A DNA stretch of 64,000 bases from Bacteroides sp. (lineage in GTDB: Bacteria; Bacteroidota; Bacteroidia; Bacteroidales; Bacteroidaceae): contig NZ_JASLER010000040.1 of assembly GCF_030151085.1 (NCBI RefSeq), positions 33,946 through 97,945 on the forward strand, written 5' to 3'. Numbering within the stretch: position 1 is the first letter of the stretch; each line of letters opens with the position of its first letter. Of the stretch, positions 16,123 through 25,758 are shown piece by piece. Both the position numbers and the translations under genes were made by a program. The notes under the pieces are model-generated. The model made no database searches, was not told where the DNA came from, and worked only from the letters and a program-made list of their open reading frames with translations.

Positions 16123-19100
16123 ATGAAAGCAAGTATCAACAAATTCATTCTCGGCAGTGTACTGCTCACAGCCTCCGTTTCAGCTTGTGTCAACGAAGAC
16201 ATGACGTCTTCCGGCGACAAAGTAGCCGTACAAATCTCGGCAAGTACCGCCCTAACCCGTGCTGTAGGCAATACCTGGGGACAAAACGATGTAATCGGCA
16301 TCAGCATGCTGAAAGCGGATAATTCGGACGTGATAGCTTCTTACAGCAATTACAATTACGTTACTACTGATGGAAATAGTAACTTTACTCCAGCCACTTC
16401 CTCACAAATCATGTATTTTCCTGTAGACGGAAGCAATGTTTCCTTTAAAGCTTATTATCCATATAGCAGCAAATTGCCTGCCGACATGATAGCTCCCCTT
16501 TCTGTTAAAGACCAAAGCGCACTAGCCGACCTCGACTTTATGACCGCTGAGCATTTGGCAGGAACTTCTAAAGACGATCCCAATGTAAAACTTCACTTCT
16601 ACCATCGTCTTGCCAAAGTGATGATTGACCTCACCACTGAAGACAACAGTATCTCGTTGGAAGGCTGCAAACTCTCCGTAAAAGGCTTGAAAACCACCGG
16701 CTCCTACGATATCATGAATGAGAAGCTTACAGCAGATGCCAAAAGTGAAGCAGATATATCTATCCTCATTCGCAACGGCAAAGGTGAAGGCATCTTCCTT
16801 CCGCGGGAAGCCGGCTCAGGAGTGACCTTCCAAGTTACTTCCGCTAACGGAGGCGTATATACCGCCACTCTAAAAGACGATGTTCCCTTCAAAGGCGGCT
16901 ACAAACATACACTCCACATCAAGCTGACAAAGACCCCTGTTGTGATAAGCGCCACTATTGAAGAATGGCTGGACGGACCCGAAACCAGTTCCAATGTAGT
17001 GCGTGTTGTAACCGGACTGAATGACAGCAAAAATGTGAAAGAAGGTGATACCCTGTGTCTCTTCTTAAAAGACCAAGCAGCATATAGCTCTGCCGCCAAG
17101 TTCACATACAATGCCGATGGCAAATGGACAACTTCCACTCCCATCTATTGGGATAACATCAAGGCAGATCCTGCCTACTTTATAGGCACTACCGTAATAG
17201 ACGCCAAGCTGAATGACACACAGATGGACGATATTCTGCTATCCAAAGAAGCTACCGTAGCTCCATTTACCGGTGTCAACCTCGAACTTCAACACGCAGG
17301 TTCCAAAGCCGTTGTAGAAGTGAAATCAACAGATGGATCTTTCTCTGCCAACGAACTGGCCGGAGCCACCATAACCTTCCCCGGTTACAAATATACCGGC
17401 AAAGTAAATGCCCAAGGTGAATTCGTTATCAACGATGGAACCAAAGACATCATTGCCAAAGACGGTGTAGCCATCTTCCCTCCACAGACCATAAAGAAAG
17501 GTGATGTAATCGCCATAGCCACTATCAGTGGACGGAAGTACGAAATCAAAGCTACTGACGAAAACTTTGACTTCGGAAAAGGCATCGCCAAGAAGCTGAT
17601 AGCCGATATTAGTAAGACCAAAGTGGAAATCAGCACCAAGATTATACCGTGGGGCGAAGAAATACACGAATTCAAAGATGTACGTATCGGCTCAGCTAAC
17701 CTTACCGCCAACAGCGGTGATTTGGAGAATGGTGACAAGCTTATCCTCTACACCGGTACTGATGCCGACCGTATTCAACAAGGCGGACACTTCACTTACA
17801 ACAGCGGTACAAACAAGTGGGAATACAGCGATCCCAACAATTTACTTCTTTGGGAAAAGATGCCAACTACCGGAAACATTTATGCCTCCATCACCCGCCC
17901 TGCTATCTCGGGAGATGTTGCCAACAATCAGTTGCCCGATTACATTACTGCTACTCCGGTAGTAAACGATGGTGGTGTAAGCAACACTGCCGTGAACTTC
18001 GAAATGAAACATCAGGTTGCTAAAGTGATTGTGATATTACAGTCCAATACATATAACCTCGATGATCTGAAAAGTGCTACCGTTACACTACCTTCTTATA
18101 AGACCGGAGCCAAGATTGAGAAAGGAGTGTTTGTTCCAGGCGATAAAATTGCGGACATCAAACTGCCTGCTTTGGCAAAGAATACGGAGAATACTTATGT
18201 ATCGGATGCCGCGTATCTACAACCGCAAAATATTGAAGCTTCAACAACGATCGTTAAAGTAACAATAAAAGATAGAGTTTACGAAGCCAAAAAGGAAAGC
18301 GAAATATTAAAGTATGAGGCCGGTAAAGTGACTAAACTTATTATTACCCTCGAAAAAGCCAATGTGCAGATTAGCACAAGTGTACAGGGATGGACAGACA
18401 AACCAGAAGTAGACTTCAAAGGTATGTTCTTTAATATCGGTAATGGTAATGTGGCAGATTTCAAGGACAATGATGAAATAGGTTTCTATAAAATCAGCAC
18501 TGAATCTAAGGTAAACGGTAGTAATGAGGGCAAAGTAGAAACAATAAATGGTTCGAAAGTAATCAGCCTCGACACCCCATGGTATCGTGATGATTTTAAT
18601 ACCAACGACAAGAAGGTATTGGCTGTATTCCCTTCTACCCCAATAGTCGATGGTGCAACAACATTTCCCTTCACCAGTACCGGAGCAAATGTGCCGGCAA
18701 ATGACTTGCAAACAGCTGTAGCCACAGTTAGTGAAAACAATGCAAATATTACATTCAACTTTACCCATGTACTCAGCCAAGTAACGGTAAATATTATCAA
18801 GGGAACGGGATTTGCAGACGGCGAGCTGGATAGACACACCTTCGCTATGAACAACTTCAAACTGGGAGGAACAGTAAGCGTTACCACTGGAACTACTACT
18901 GCCACAGGTAATGCTGCTGCCTCTTTCCAGCCTTCGAAACCGAGTATAACAGAAGAGGAAAAGAAAAAAGGAATTGTAGCCAGATACGCAGCATTGGTAA
19001 TGCCTCAAACTATTGAAGTAACATCTGGAGCTAAAGTAACAATTGCTACCATCACACTCAATGGATACAACTATTCAGCCGAGATTTCTTCTGATATCAC

Positions 19101-19218
19101 TTTTGCTCCCGGCAAGAATCATATCTACAACATCACGCTAAATAAAACCGGCATCAACTTCAGTACTACTGTAGCAGATTGGGGAGAAGGTATCGGTGGA
19201 GACATCACCATTCAATAA
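16123..19218 (+). CDS. Giant fimbrillin-like lipoprotein with four tandem modules
   Basis: A 1031-residue lipoprotein (lipobox VSAC, Cys22) with a processing-like site T45-R46-A47. It contains four consecutive Mfa-like/fimbrillin modules, roughly 35-290, 291-520, 521-768 and 769-1031. Each module ends with the same pattern: a PQTI-type stretch, a strand ending in Y, then an 'I-x-T/S-x-x-x-x-W' terminus (ATIEEW, TKIIPW, TSVQGW, TTVADW). Ordinary fimbrillins have one module of about 300-400 residues. It is the first of six fimbrillin-like genes in the operon, and is likely a long stalk or tip subunit exposed at the surface. Fimbrillin identity is well supported; the role within the pilus is inference. 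Confidence 0.85.
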   Translation: MKASINKFILGSVLLTASVSACVNEDMTSSGDKVAVQISASTALTRAVGNTWGQNDVIGISMLKADNSDVIASYSNYNYVTTDGNSNFTPATSSQIMYFPVDGSNVSFKAYYPYSSKLPADMIAPLSVKDQSALADLDFMTAEHLAGTSKDDPNVKLHFYHRLAKVMIDLTTEDNSISLEGCKLSVKGLKTTGSYDIMNEKLTADAKSEADISILIRNGKGEGIFLPREAGSGVTFQVTSANGGVYTATLKDDVPFKGGYKHTLHIKLTKTPVVISATIEEWLDGPETSSNVVRVVTGLNDSKNVKEGDTLCLFLKDQAAYSSAAKFTYNADGKWTTSTPIYWDNIKADPAYFIGTTVIDAKLNDTQMDDILLSKEATVAPFTGVNLELQHAGSKAVVEVKSTDGSFSANELAGATITFPGYKYTGKVNAQGEFVINDGTKDIIAKDGVAIFPPQTIKKGDVIAIATISGRKYEIKATDENFDFGKGIAKKLIADISKTKVEISTKIIPWGEEIHEFKDVRIGSANLTANSGDLENGDKLILYTGTDADRIQQGGHFTYNSGTNKWEYSDPNNLLLWEKMPTTGNIYASITRPAISGDVANNQLPDYITATPVVNDGGVSNTAVNFEMKHQVAKVIVILQSNTYNLDDLKSATVTLPSYKTGAKIEKGVFVPGDKIADIKLPALAKNTENTYVSDAAYLQPQNIEASTTIVKVTIKDRVYEAKKESEILKYEAGKVTKLIITLEKANVQISTSVQGWTDKPEVDFKGMFFNIGNGNVADFKDNDEIGFYKISTESKVNGSNEGKVETINGSKVISLDTPWYRDDFNTNDKKVLAVFPSTPIVDGATTFPFTSTGANVPANDLQTAVATVSENNANITFNFTHVLSQVTVNIIKGTGFADGELDRHTFAMNNFKLGGTVSVTTGTTTATGNAAASFQPSKPSITEEEKKKGIVARYAALVMPQTIEVTSGAKVTIATITLNGYNYSAEISSDITFAPGKNHIYNITLNKTGINFSTTVADWGEGIGGDITIQ

Positions 19219-19236
19219 CCTGTAAAGCAGAATCAA

Positions 19237-20364
19237 ATGAAAAGACAATCATTGTACTTTCTAGTCCTTTTATATATAGGTCTTTCTGCATCTGGTTGTG
19301 GCAATGAAATTGCCATGCCAGAAACGGAAGACAAGCTTGTGCCTATCACCTTCAGCTCTGAAATTAGTACTTCTGTTAATTCTGAAACTGCAACCCAAAT
19401 GCAGACCAAGGCAGAAAGTGCTGACCCACTATTTCCAAATAATGGAAAGATCGCAGTTTTAGCTGCCAATGCCACCTCCACGACTATCAATGCCGGAGGA
19501 TGGGCGGAAAATAATCTCCTACTTAACCATTCAGAAGCTACAGCCAATGCATGGAATGGAACTTCATTCCCCGTCACTATCAATGATGCTACTATCTACT
19601 ACTGGCCGTTCAACCCGAATGAATATCTGACTTTCACCGCATACAGCCCCGCTACTGATGCTACCATGAAAAGGAAAAAAGATATAAACTCATTAAAAGA
19701 TACAGAATTGCAGATTGAAGTAAATACAACTAATGCTAAATTCCCCGATTTACTTTATTCCAGCCCAACCAGCTGTTGGAACAAGACACATGGTAATGTA
19801 TCTCTCACACAATTCAAGCATGCCATGGCAAGACTGGTTATCAAAGTGGTAGGCATAGATAAGAAGGGAAATGAAATAAAAGATTACGCTAATGCCGCCA
19901 ATTTAAAGATAACAAAGCTGAATGTACTAACCAAAGCAACCAAAGTCATATTCGATTTCACAACTCCCGCTTGGACACTAACTTCTGCCTCAGCAGACTT
20001 CCACATTTTGCACAGCTTTAATGTTACACCAAATGACAAAGGAAAGTTGCCCTACGATAGTTCCAAAGAACAGGAAATCTATATTCTCCCTTCTACCGAC
20101 GGAGTAAACACAGTTGAACTCAGTAAGGTTGACTTTGAGATTAAAGATGCGGTTCTGACTTACGGCAAAACTGAAGGTTATCAGATCAATGAGTTCAAAG
20201 ATGATAAAAGCACTCCGGTCTCTCTCAAAATGGGAGAAACTACCGTACTAACATTCAAAATAAGGGTAATGGAAGTCTCTACCGGCGATACGGAAAACAT
20301 TGTTCTGAAAGGTGATTTAGCCGATTGGGATTATAAAGGCGAAAGTTCCGTAACCATTAATTAA
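19237..20364 (+). CDS. Fimbrillin family lipoprotein
   Basis: A 375-residue lipoprotein (lipobox SASGC, Cys21). Residues 35-375 form the Mfa-like fold with 'VTINDATIYYWPFNPNEYLT', FKHAMARLVIKV and a final DLADWDYKG strand. Instead of the T-R-A seen in its neighbours it has T57-K58-A59, so it may be processed by a different protease or not processed. It starts 18 nt after the four-module gene and ends 13 nt before the next gene. Probably a pilus subunit. Confidence 0.8.
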   Translation: MKRQSLYFLVLLYIGLSASGCGNEIAMPETEDKLVPITFSSEISTSVNSETATQMQTKAESADPLFPNNGKIAVLAANATSTTINAGGWAENNLLLNHSEATANAWNGTSFPVTINDATIYYWPFNPNEYLTFTAYSPATDATMKRKKDINSLKDTELQIEVNTTNAKFPDLLYSSPTSCWNKTHGNVSLTQFKHAMARLVIKVVGIDKKGNEIKDYANAANLKITKLNVLTKATKVIFDFTTPAWTLTSASADFHILHSFNVTPNDKGKLPYDSSKEQEIYILPSTDGVNTVELSKVDFEIKDAVLTYGKTEGYQINEFKDDKSTPVSLKMGETTVLTFKIRVMEVSTGDTENIVLKGDLADWDYKGESSVTIN

Positions 20365-20377
20365 ACAGCAGAAGATT

Positions 20378-22624
20378 ATGAGAATACAAAAATACATATA
20401 TCAATACGGAACAGCCCTCGGATTGTTTGCTTTGGTGGCTTGTTCCAGCGAACAATTTCAGGAGATTGACCTTACACCGGGCAACACTCCTATCCAATTA
20501 TCAGGAGTAGCTACTAGAGCAACCGGTGCAAATTCTTCATTAGACGCTTATAAGAATTCGGCTCTGAAACTTACTTCAAGAATAAATAAAAATGTTAGCG
20601 GTAGCGGCAATGCCGAGTATGTAAACTATTTCACAAATGTAGGTTTGATTATCGAGACTACAGCTGGTTCCGATAAAAGTGATTTAAATGCCGAAAATGC
20701 CTATTATCCTTTATCTGATATACCTCTATATCTTTATGGACACACAGGAGATCTAGATATCAAGGACAATAAAATATCACTAAAATCGGGAAAAGCTACC
20801 ACAGAAGCTCCTTTGGCGTATGATTATCTCGTTAGCAATGGAACCAACGGAATGGGAACAATAGGTAGTTCGGGAATAGGCGGATCTACAAATTCATACG
20901 CCACTCTCATGACTTTCCGCCATGTAATGACCAAACTGGAAGTAGCTATAGATGTTACTGATACAGACTTACAGGAGACCAAGCCCAAAGATATAAAGGT
21001 ACAGTTTAAGAACAATTTTATCAATAAAGAGGGAAAATATTTGATTACCACAGCTACGGGAGATGCGGATCAAGCAACAGACTTATCTACGGAGAATGGC
21101 ATAAATAATTATGAACTTTCTGTAGGTACACACTATTTGGTAGCCAACGGAAAGACTTTATCAGGAGATGGGAAAAATCTTCTTTCTTCTTTGAAGATTG
21201 ACGATTACACCGCAACTGATGAAGATCTAGAAGCAATAACTATACCTAAAGCAACACCCGAAGGCAGCACTACTCCCACTAACGATCTCGTGCTGAAGCC
21301 AGGACTTGCCTACAAGCTAACATTCGTTATTGAACGATTGAGAGTAGTTGAGGTTAACCTAACAATGAAACCTTGGGATATCGAAACAGGTGATGGATCT
21401 TGGGGGTGCGATCCATATAAAGTTAAAATGGATTTCAGCCAAGGAAGTTACAACAACACCGGTTCAAACGCCATTTCCAAAATGGTATTTCACTACACGC
21501 CCCAACCAAGTTCAAACAGTTATCAGTACATAGCCAGCGTTAAGGATGGTATAGCCGAGTTCCTAACGTTACCTACTGATATGGACAAAGGTATATTGAC
21601 CGCCGATTTATATACCGCCAATGGACTGCTAATACAAGATCATACCATTACCTACACTGCTGGAGCAGGAAGCGATCCTCAGAAGTTCAACCTCAGCTTG
21701 GGTTCCAATGGCATGGTGAAAGATAAGGATGGTTACTACGAAGTAGGTACCCCATTGCAGTTCTACAATATGATGGCCAATCCAGGGACAGATGCAGAAG
21801 CAGCAGCAAACAAACAGTACAAACTGATAAAGAACATCGACATCAGTCATCTGCCACTTTCCTTTACCCCTCCCACTTTCCCTACAGGTGCTATATTGGA
21901 CGGTGACGGACATTCCATCCTTCACCTGGAACTGAAAGGAAACGGATTGTTTGCTGAGAATAAAGGAACATTGAGAAACCTGCAATTGTCTTTCAGTTCC
22001 ATCGAAGCAACAACAGGTACTTATGCAGGTAGCATTTGTGCTGTAAACAACGGAAAAATAGAAGGTTGCATCAACGAAGCCGATGTAATTACAACCGATA
22101 GCCAAATAGCCGGAGGTATCTGCGGACAAAACAAAGGAACTATCCTTGCCTGCCTCAACACAGGCAATGTACCCAATGGAGTTGAGATTGGTGGTATTTG
22201 CGGAGAAAACAAGAACACTAGTGCCGACGCTATCAAAGCATGTATCAATGCTGGTATGTTGCACGGCAGCAGTAATCATGGCATAACATCCAATATTGGC
22301 GGTATCTGTGGTTATCAGTCGGAAACAAGCAGCAACGCTGTTATCAACACATGCTACTGGCTGACAGGAACAGCACGACCGGTACAAGGCAACAGCCAAG
22401 AGATGGCAATAGGTCGTTTTGCCAATGGAACCGCAGATGGATCAAAAGCTGCCTATTGCAACAATACTACCAATATGATAGAAAACAAGTTGCGTACTGA
22501 GGGTAAAGACAATCTGAATAACGGACTTGGTACAAGTTCTAATTGGGAATTTAAATGGGAAACAAACAGTAACGGTACCTACAAAACCGTATGGCCTACT
22601 CCCATAAAGAAAGTGAACCCTTAA
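20378..22624 (+). CDS. Fimbrillin-like lipoprotein with GLUG-type C-terminal repeats
   Basis: A 748-residue lipoprotein (lipobox LVAC, Cys22; T46-R47-A48 processing-like site). The N-terminal ~330 residues are fimbrillin-like (FRHVMTKLEVAIDV, then VNLTMKPWDIETGDG). Residues ~450-720 form a beta-helix-like repeat region with GLUG-type motifs: IGGICGENKN, GGICGQNKGTI, then GGICGYQSE, each with ACLNTGNV-like strands. Such regions are adhesive in other proteins. This composite suggests an adhesin at the pilus tip (inference). Confidence 0.8.
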   Translation: MRIQKYIYQYGTALGLFALVACSSEQFQEIDLTPGNTPIQLSGVATRATGANSSLDAYKNSALKLTSRINKNVSGSGNAEYVNYFTNVGLIIETTAGSDKSDLNAENAYYPLSDIPLYLYGHTGDLDIKDNKISLKSGKATTEAPLAYDYLVSNGTNGMGTIGSSGIGGSTNSYATLMTFRHVMTKLEVAIDVTDTDLQETKPKDIKVQFKNNFINKEGKYLITTATGDADQATDLSTENGINNYELSVGTHYLVANGKTLSGDGKNLLSSLKIDDYTATDEDLEAITIPKATPEGSTTPTNDLVLKPGLAYKLTFVIERLRVVEVNLTMKPWDIETGDGSWGCDPYKVKMDFSQGSYNNTGSNAISKMVFHYTPQPSSNSYQYIASVKDGIAEFLTLPTDMDKGILTADLYTANGLLIQDHTITYTAGAGSDPQKFNLSLGSNGMVKDKDGYYEVGTPLQFYNMMANPGTDAEAAANKQYKLIKNIDISHLPLSFTPPTFPTGAILDGDGHSILHLELKGNGLFAENKGTLRNLQLSFSSIEATTGTYAGSICAVNNGKIEGCINEADVITTDSQIAGGICGQNKGTILACLNTGNVPNGVEIGGICGENKNTSADAIKACINAGMLHGSSNHGITSNIGGICGYQSETSSNAVINTCYWLTGTARPVQGNSQEMAIGRFANGTADGSKAAYCNNTTNMIENKLRTEGKDNLNNGLGTSSNWEFKWETNSNGTYKTVWPTPIKKVNP

Positions 22625-22640
22625 CATTAAACCAAACAAT

Positions 22641-24782
22641 ATGATGAACGAATTCATAAAATATATCATCGGAATCAGTGTCCTATTATCAGTGCTCTGC
22701 TTGGGTGGATGTGCGGACGAAACACTGGTAGATAATCCGAAAGGAGAAGGTAGACAGCTCATTATGTACGCCAGTGTAAACACAGTAAATACCCGCCTTG
22801 CCGAACTTGGAAATAAAGATAATATGTTCACCGAAGCAGGTAAAAAGGGATATAAGAACATTGGTCTTTATATCTATTACGAAGACGATTACAGCGGAAA
22901 GAACAGTTCCGACGGAAAGACACCCGATCTTAGCAAGCCTTACATCCGCAACCTGGAGTGTACATACGAGGGTGGCAAGATAGTTCCCATCAGCAAAGAG
23001 AACATTTACATCTACGACCGCATGACCATTGTAGCCTTCTATCCTTACAATGCCACCATGAGCGAGGAAGCCAACTACTTCACCGTAAAGGATGATGAAA
23101 AAGCTTATCCTATCTCAGAAAGCGATTATTCGCAGCAACTTTACATCCCTTATCGTGCTCAAACCAACGTGAATCCTACCAACGCCTACATGATAAACCT
23201 CGGCTTTGGTCCTCAACAAACGTGTAAAGTGGAGGTAGTACTAGTAGCTGATAAAATAGAAGACTTCCCCCAATCGAAAAACCTTACCGACGGAAAGATA
23301 AAGCTATTGCCAACCGTAGATCGGTATGAAGGTATTTACAATAGTACCACAGGTGACCTCCGCGAGAACTGGGTAGATGGCATCAAAGACTTTCCTGCCG
23401 ATGATGAATATAAGCAGAGTGCTCCCACAGGTGGAAAGTATGCGCGCCGCTACACTGCCTATGTGTGGAAGAGTGGAGTAAGTGACAAGCACCACGACCC
23501 TGACCATAAGCATAATAACAACCTCCTGCTCAAAGGAGAAGTTCTTTTCGAGAGCGACAAACTGATACTCAGAGTTCCTGCACAGGTCAATCTGAATGAG
23601 GAAACTGTATACCGCTACGGATATAACATGAATACAGGCGAAATCTTTATCCCTACATCGGATAAATTGGTATATGATGCTATAAGCCTGCAAGGTGCGA
23701 AGTTCGACGAATACCGGGCTTATCAAGTGTGCGACATTGATGTGAGCAGCATCCCCAATTGGACGCCCAAGACTGCTTTCAAAGGGATTTACGACGGTGG
23801 CGGACATCAAATCACCGGTTTAAAAATGAGCGTCTCCCCCAATGCTGATATAGACAGCAAAATCCCAGATAAGCAATCCTTCGGCTTATTCAGTCAGATC
23901 ACCAGTGAATCTACATTGATGAACATAGAACTGGTGAATCCGGTCATTACAGTAGATTTCAGTAACACTGTACTAAAAGATACTTGCTATGTAGGTGCTC
24001 TTTGTGGCCTTGTCAACCCCGAACTATCCGAAGCCCAAAAGCGGAAAATGATAGAGGATGGTTTGCCTAAAGAGCTATCCGGTCCTGTAAAGGAAGCCTT
24101 GATACAAGAAAGGCTGAAAGACTTTGCTCAAACTACCTGCTACATACGTGGCTGTAAAGTAACCGACCCTGCAATCATCGTAACCGGAGAGAATGTACGT
24201 GTAGGCGGACTGTGCGGAGGAGCGGGAAACCAGAAACAGAAAGCCGAAATAAAAGACTCGTACGTATGGCAGAGCGATAATACTGCTTATAAGGGAATCT
24301 TAGTAAACGCAGCAAGCGATGAGATCAAATCAAAGTACAACAATGCCTTTGTAGCTGGTTTCTGCGGTATACTGGCTAATAGCGGCAAGAACGATGGTAT
24401 AAAAAACTGCTACAGTACTTTAGAGAAAGTACAGGCATTCGTGAAAGATGCCACTACTACAAAAGATATTGCCACAGGTTTCTATCATCCTGCTACAGAC
24501 AAAGAGCTATTGGGCACTGCTACCGTAAAAGGCTGCTATACACTCAAAGCAGAAGCTAATCCGGGAGTTAGTAACTTCACCACCGATGGTAAACCCAACA
24601 ACTGGCCACTGTTTAAAAATGATACATCGGTATCTAATGGTGGAGTCAACGGCTCCAACAACATAGACTACCCCGGTGCATATCCTGCTTACAAGTGGAC
24701 AGACTCCTGGAAAGATATGGACGGTAACCATTCATATCCCTCCTTGATTTGGGAAACCCGACTACTGATGCCACTAAACTAA
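22641..24782 (+). CDS. Fimbrillin/GLUG-like adhesin lipoprotein
   Basis: A 713-residue lipoprotein (lipobox LGGC, Cys24; T51-R52-L53 processing-like site). The N-terminal part (~30-340) has a fimbrillin-like strand pattern (IYIYDRMTIVAFYPYNATMS, then VNLNEETVYRYGYNMNTGEI). The C-terminal part holds 'FKGIYDGGGHQITGLKMSVS' followed by glycine-rich VGGLCGGAGN and GFCGILANSG repeats, resembling the GLUG/filamentous beta-helix of the preceding gene. It lies 16 nt after that gene. A second tip-adhesin candidate of the operon. Confidence 0.75.
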   Translation: MMNEFIKYIIGISVLLSVLCLGGCADETLVDNPKGEGRQLIMYASVNTVNTRLAELGNKDNMFTEAGKKGYKNIGLYIYYEDDYSGKNSSDGKTPDLSKPYIRNLECTYEGGKIVPISKENIYIYDRMTIVAFYPYNATMSEEANYFTVKDDEKAYPISESDYSQQLYIPYRAQTNVNPTNAYMINLGFGPQQTCKVEVVLVADKIEDFPQSKNLTDGKIKLLPTVDRYEGIYNSTTGDLRENWVDGIKDFPADDEYKQSAPTGGKYARRYTAYVWKSGVSDKHHDPDHKHNNNLLLKGEVLFESDKLILRVPAQVNLNEETVYRYGYNMNTGEIFIPTSDKLVYDAISLQGAKFDEYRAYQVCDIDVSSIPNWTPKTAFKGIYDGGGHQITGLKMSVSPNADIDSKIPDKQSFGLFSQITSESTLMNIELVNPVITVDFSNTVLKDTCYVGALCGLVNPELSEAQKRKMIEDGLPKELSGPVKEALIQERLKDFAQTTCYIRGCKVTDPAIIVTGENVRVGGLCGGAGNQKQKAEIKDSYVWQSDNTAYKGILVNAASDEIKSKYNNAFVAGFCGILANSGKNDGIKNCYSTLEKVQAFVKDATTTKDIATGFYHPATDKELLGTATVKGCYTLKAEANPGVSNFTTDGKPNNWPLFKNDTSVSNGGVNGSNNIDYPGAYPAYKWTDSWKDMDGNHSYPSLIWETRLLMPLN

Positions 24783-24798
24783 CAAACATCCCAACGTT

Positions 24799-25734
24799 AT
24801 GAAGAAAAAACAAATTATATACTACGTACTGGCTGTTACACTGGGCAATGTCCTCTGTACCGCCTGCCAAAATAACAATTCACCCATAGACAACGAAGAC
24901 GGGCAAAGCACCCTCTCCTTGAGTCCTATCGTAAGCGAGATAGGCAATCAGGAAAGCATGACGCGAGCTACCACCAACAGTTTCTTTAAGCAAGGAGACA
25001 ACATATCAGTTGAAGTCACTACCAGCCGCGGCACAACAGATGTTCCGTATGATTATACAATGGACGACAAAGGCGTCTTCAACGGAGGATTCAGATTCAA
25101 CCTCGACAATACGTATATCACAAAACTCACCGCTAAATGGCCCTCTGAAGATGAACGTACAAAAGGTGTAATACTGGATCAACGAATACTGGAAGATCAC
25201 CAAAAGGCAGACTACCTAAAAGCTCATACCGAGAATGCCAATATCATGCCCACAGGCGAACCTTTACCCCTCACCTTCGAGCACGAACAAAGTCGTTTCA
25301 CCTTCCGCATGGCAGGGCAAAATGCTAACGGACTGAATATTCTCTCCGTTATCCTGGAGTTGCAATACGATGATCCCAATGACGAAACAAACGATAACAT
25401 CTCCGGTGCCTTTTGGGCATATTGCGACAATACGGAGATTGCCCGACTAATATTGCTTCCCGGAATAGAAATAAAAGGCAGCAGCAACACCGACCACGGT
25501 TTCCAAATTGTAGATGGACGCTATATGATAGGTATGGCCGAAGTAGGCAACGCTACTACCAAGTACACCGGAGGTATCTGGTTAAGTAAGGAAGTAGCCG
25601 TAACTTTAAAATCCAACACCGACTATCTCGTCACCCTCACTCCCGAAGGTTACAACCTGATAGCGAACATTCATATCGGCGGCTTCGGACAAGACGAAGG
25701 ATTCATCGGAGTTCCTGAGAAACCTAAACCATAA
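24799..25734 (+). CDS. Fimbrillin family lipoprotein
   Basis: A 311-residue lipoprotein (lipobox CTAC, Cys23; T55-R56-A57 processing-like site). The body has the Mfa-like order of strands: an N-terminal MTRATTNSFFKQGDNISVEV, the FEHEQSRFTFRM helix-strand typical of fimbrillin ('H-x-x-S/A-R/K') and a C-terminal strand NIHIGGFGQDEGF. It is of ordinary single-module length. Sixteen nt separate it from the gene before. Probably a minor pilin. Confidence 0.8.
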   Translation: MKKKQIIYYVLAVTLGNVLCTACQNNNSPIDNEDGQSTLSLSPIVSEIGNQESMTRATTNSFFKQGDNISVEVTTSRGTTDVPYDYTMDDKGVFNGGFRFNLDNTYITKLTAKWPSEDERTKGVILDQRILEDHQKADYLKAHTENANIMPTGEPLPLTFEHEQSRFTFRMAGQNANGLNILSVILELQYDDPNDETNDNISGAFWAYCDNTEIARLILLPGIEIKGSSNTDHGFQIVDGRYMIGMAEVGNATTKYTGGIWLSKEVAVTLKSNTDYLVTLTPEGYNLIANIHIGGFGQDEGFIGVPEKPKP

Positions 25735-25758
25735 AACAATTAGCAACAGAATATAAAT

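Noticed and set aside
18307..19008. 233-codon ORF antisense to the four-module fimbrillin
   Set aside because: It is opposite a clear gene, cysteine/aromatic-rich without any domain, and has no start signal; treated as a shadow.
21629..22399. 256-codon antisense ORF in the GLUG-containing lipoprotein
   Set aside because: It is rich in Cys/Ser/Thr as expected from antisense of glycine/alanine-rich repeats; no family resemblance.
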